A stretch of DNA of 64,000 nt from Bryoerythrophyllum caledonicum (Eukaryota > Streptophyta > Bryopsida > Pottiales > Pottiaceae). The notes below the pieces were generated by a model. It searched no databases. It had not been told where the DNA came from and saw only the letters and a program-made list of their open reading frames with translations. The DNA lies in the NCBI GenBank assembly GCA_963971425.1, contig OZ020515.1:6960291-7024290 (forward strand). The letters run 5' to 3'. Within the stretch, counting starts at the first letter, position 1, and the number at the start of each line of letters is the position of its first letter. Shown here one piece after another: positions 62,708 through 64,000 of this stretch. The position numbers were made by a program, and so were the translations under genes.

Positions 62708-64000
62708 ATGGCTAGAGGAGGAAACCGGACCACCAAGAAACTCAAGGGAAGAATAGAGACGAGGAGTACCATTCAGAGGGTGGTTCCAATCATTTCAATG
62801 GACAAGGAAGACCGCCTGACTCTCGAGCATTTTCTGAGCTTGATGGGATACCATGGCCTACTTAATGTGGCGTGGGGAGTGAAGGACGAGCATCTGGCGA
62901 CAGAGCTAATCGGTAGTCCAGACAAATGTATGTCGGAACTATCCGGGCGCATCCAAAGCTTTGGGAAGTGGATGAGTGGAGGAACACTTATGGCTTCTGG
63001 GGCGGAGCTATGAAGACAACCGAGCGAAGGGGCGAATTCCTAGAGAATGAGTTCTCTCAGCTCGCAAATCCAAAGGACGGATATACAGCGGAGGACTTGT
63101 GCGACCTTCACGCCGCGGTGGTAATACGGATTCTAAACCCTATTTTCCATCCGGAGAAGCCAAAGAGAATAGTCTTGAAGTGGGCCGCCACCTACATAGG
63201 GGCAATGAGGGAGAAGATCAATATAGACTGGGTCGCTCTGATGAGCGACCTCGTCAACCGGCTTGTCAAGAATCTCCGGAAGGGGACGAAGTCCGGTTGT
63301 CCACTTCCATCCTACCTGCCAGCCCGAGCCACATCTACGCCTACCATGAAATGCTCACACCAACGGAGCAGGACGAGTACGAGGAGCTCTTGAGTATTCA
63401 GGAATATGGAGGGCCGGAGACCAATTTCGAAGAAGAATCCGACACATCCAATTCTCCAGCTCCCCCTCGAATCCCCAACACACGCAAAAGAAGAAGGTCA
63501 GTAACGAAAGAGCCGGAGTCGGAACCCGCCAGCCCGAGCCAGCCAAAACAGGAGCGCACTGATCCGGAACGAGACAGATTGTCAAATGTACTCGGCCAAG
63601 TGCCTCCGGCTGAACTACCGAAACTCATCGGTTGTCTTGGTGAGGAAATCATGGAGTTGTTTACTCATGTAGCGTGGCAAGTCGCGTTGCTAAACCAGAC
63701 AAACGCAGATGGCATGGATGTCATTAAGGAGGTCCTGCACGATCGGGGAGTCGAGGAAATATTCGACATCTTTCCTCGGTTGAAGGAGCTCAAAACCAAC
63801 GAGGTCCAGTTGGATGTGTTGGAGGACCAATAGGCCCCTCTCATCCGAGACCGGGCGAGACTCCAGGAGCACCTCGACGAAACAAAGACGGCCTTGGCGA
63901 AAGCACAAGTGGCGTAGAAGGAGGCGGAGAAGCGGGCAGACGCCTCTGCACGAACATTGACGGAAGTCCGGACCGCACTCAGCTTTCCATAGTGTAAGTG
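62708..64000 (+). pseudogene. gag-like retroelement gene with frameshifts, partial
   Basis: Three overlapping plus-strand frames continue one protein. Frame 1 begins at ATG 62708 (MARGGNRTTKKLKGRI) and runs to about 62925. Frame 2 takes over (HPKLWEVDEWRNTYGFWGGA, ENEFSQLANPKDGYTAEDL, KRIVLKWAATYIGAMREKI) to about 63285. Frame 3 continues (SHIYAYHEMLTPTEQDEYEE, a basic RKRRRS segment, a Pro/Ser/Glu linker, then FPRLKELKTNEVQLDVLEDQ). Frame 3 meets TAG at 63831, then continues as coiled coil (LIRDRARLQEHLDETKTALA), a second TAG near 63916 and more coiled coil. Size, architecture and the promoter-like lead fit a retroelement gag or accessory protein; no zinc knuckle or polymerase is seen. It is cut by the right edge. 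Confidence 0.5.

Overview
The window reads as nuclear DNA of a land plant, most likely one with swimming sperm (bryophyte, lycophyte, fern or similar). Reasons: genes with GT-AG introns, a WRC-type plant zinc finger, a telobox (AAACCCTAA) just upstream of a gene, plant-type retrotransposon and SINE debris, and a long coiled-coil gene whose N-terminal motif resembles proteins of motile cilia. The species is an inference; no rRNA, tRNA or organellar sequence fixes it. There are no operons, CRISPR arrays or prokaryotic features.

Four spliced genes could be rebuilt by hand with every intron phase closing. (1) Minus strand 12146-14396: an 8-exon, 307-residue MOSC-domain protein related to mitochondrial amidoxime-reducing component. 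(2) Minus strand 20044-22700: a 5-exon, 523-residue nuclear-type protein combining a HARE-HTH domain with a C-terminal WRC zinc finger. (3) Minus strand 27996-29254: a 4-exon, 309-residue protein of no family I recognise. (4) Plus strand 45406-49800: a 14-exon, 498-residue coiled-coil protein in a very AT-rich island. They look like independent housekeeping or cell-biology genes, not a pathway cluster.

Most of the rest is mobile-element debris. 0-11 kb: a broken transposon-type protein gene at the left edge, two 22-bp minisatellites, a hAT-like (BED finger/DUF4371-like) pseudogene and a SWIM-finger pseudogene. 14.9-27.1 kb: several inverted-repeat elements, including three with TTAA targets and CCCTT ends (piggyBac-like signature), one holding a TA-flanked element. 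32-41 kb: a TRIM-like repeat, a Ty3/gypsy integrase remnant, a Helitron helicase remnant, a truncated eEF2 copy and a SINE. 53-60 kb: a second copy of a 1.3-kb repeat, tandem repeats, a G-rich quadruplex candidate and a second SINE. 62.3-64 kb: an LTR-like promoter region followed by a frameshifted gag-like gene running to the right edge.

Exon limits come from reading splice sites and frames by eye; no alignment, search or expression data were available.
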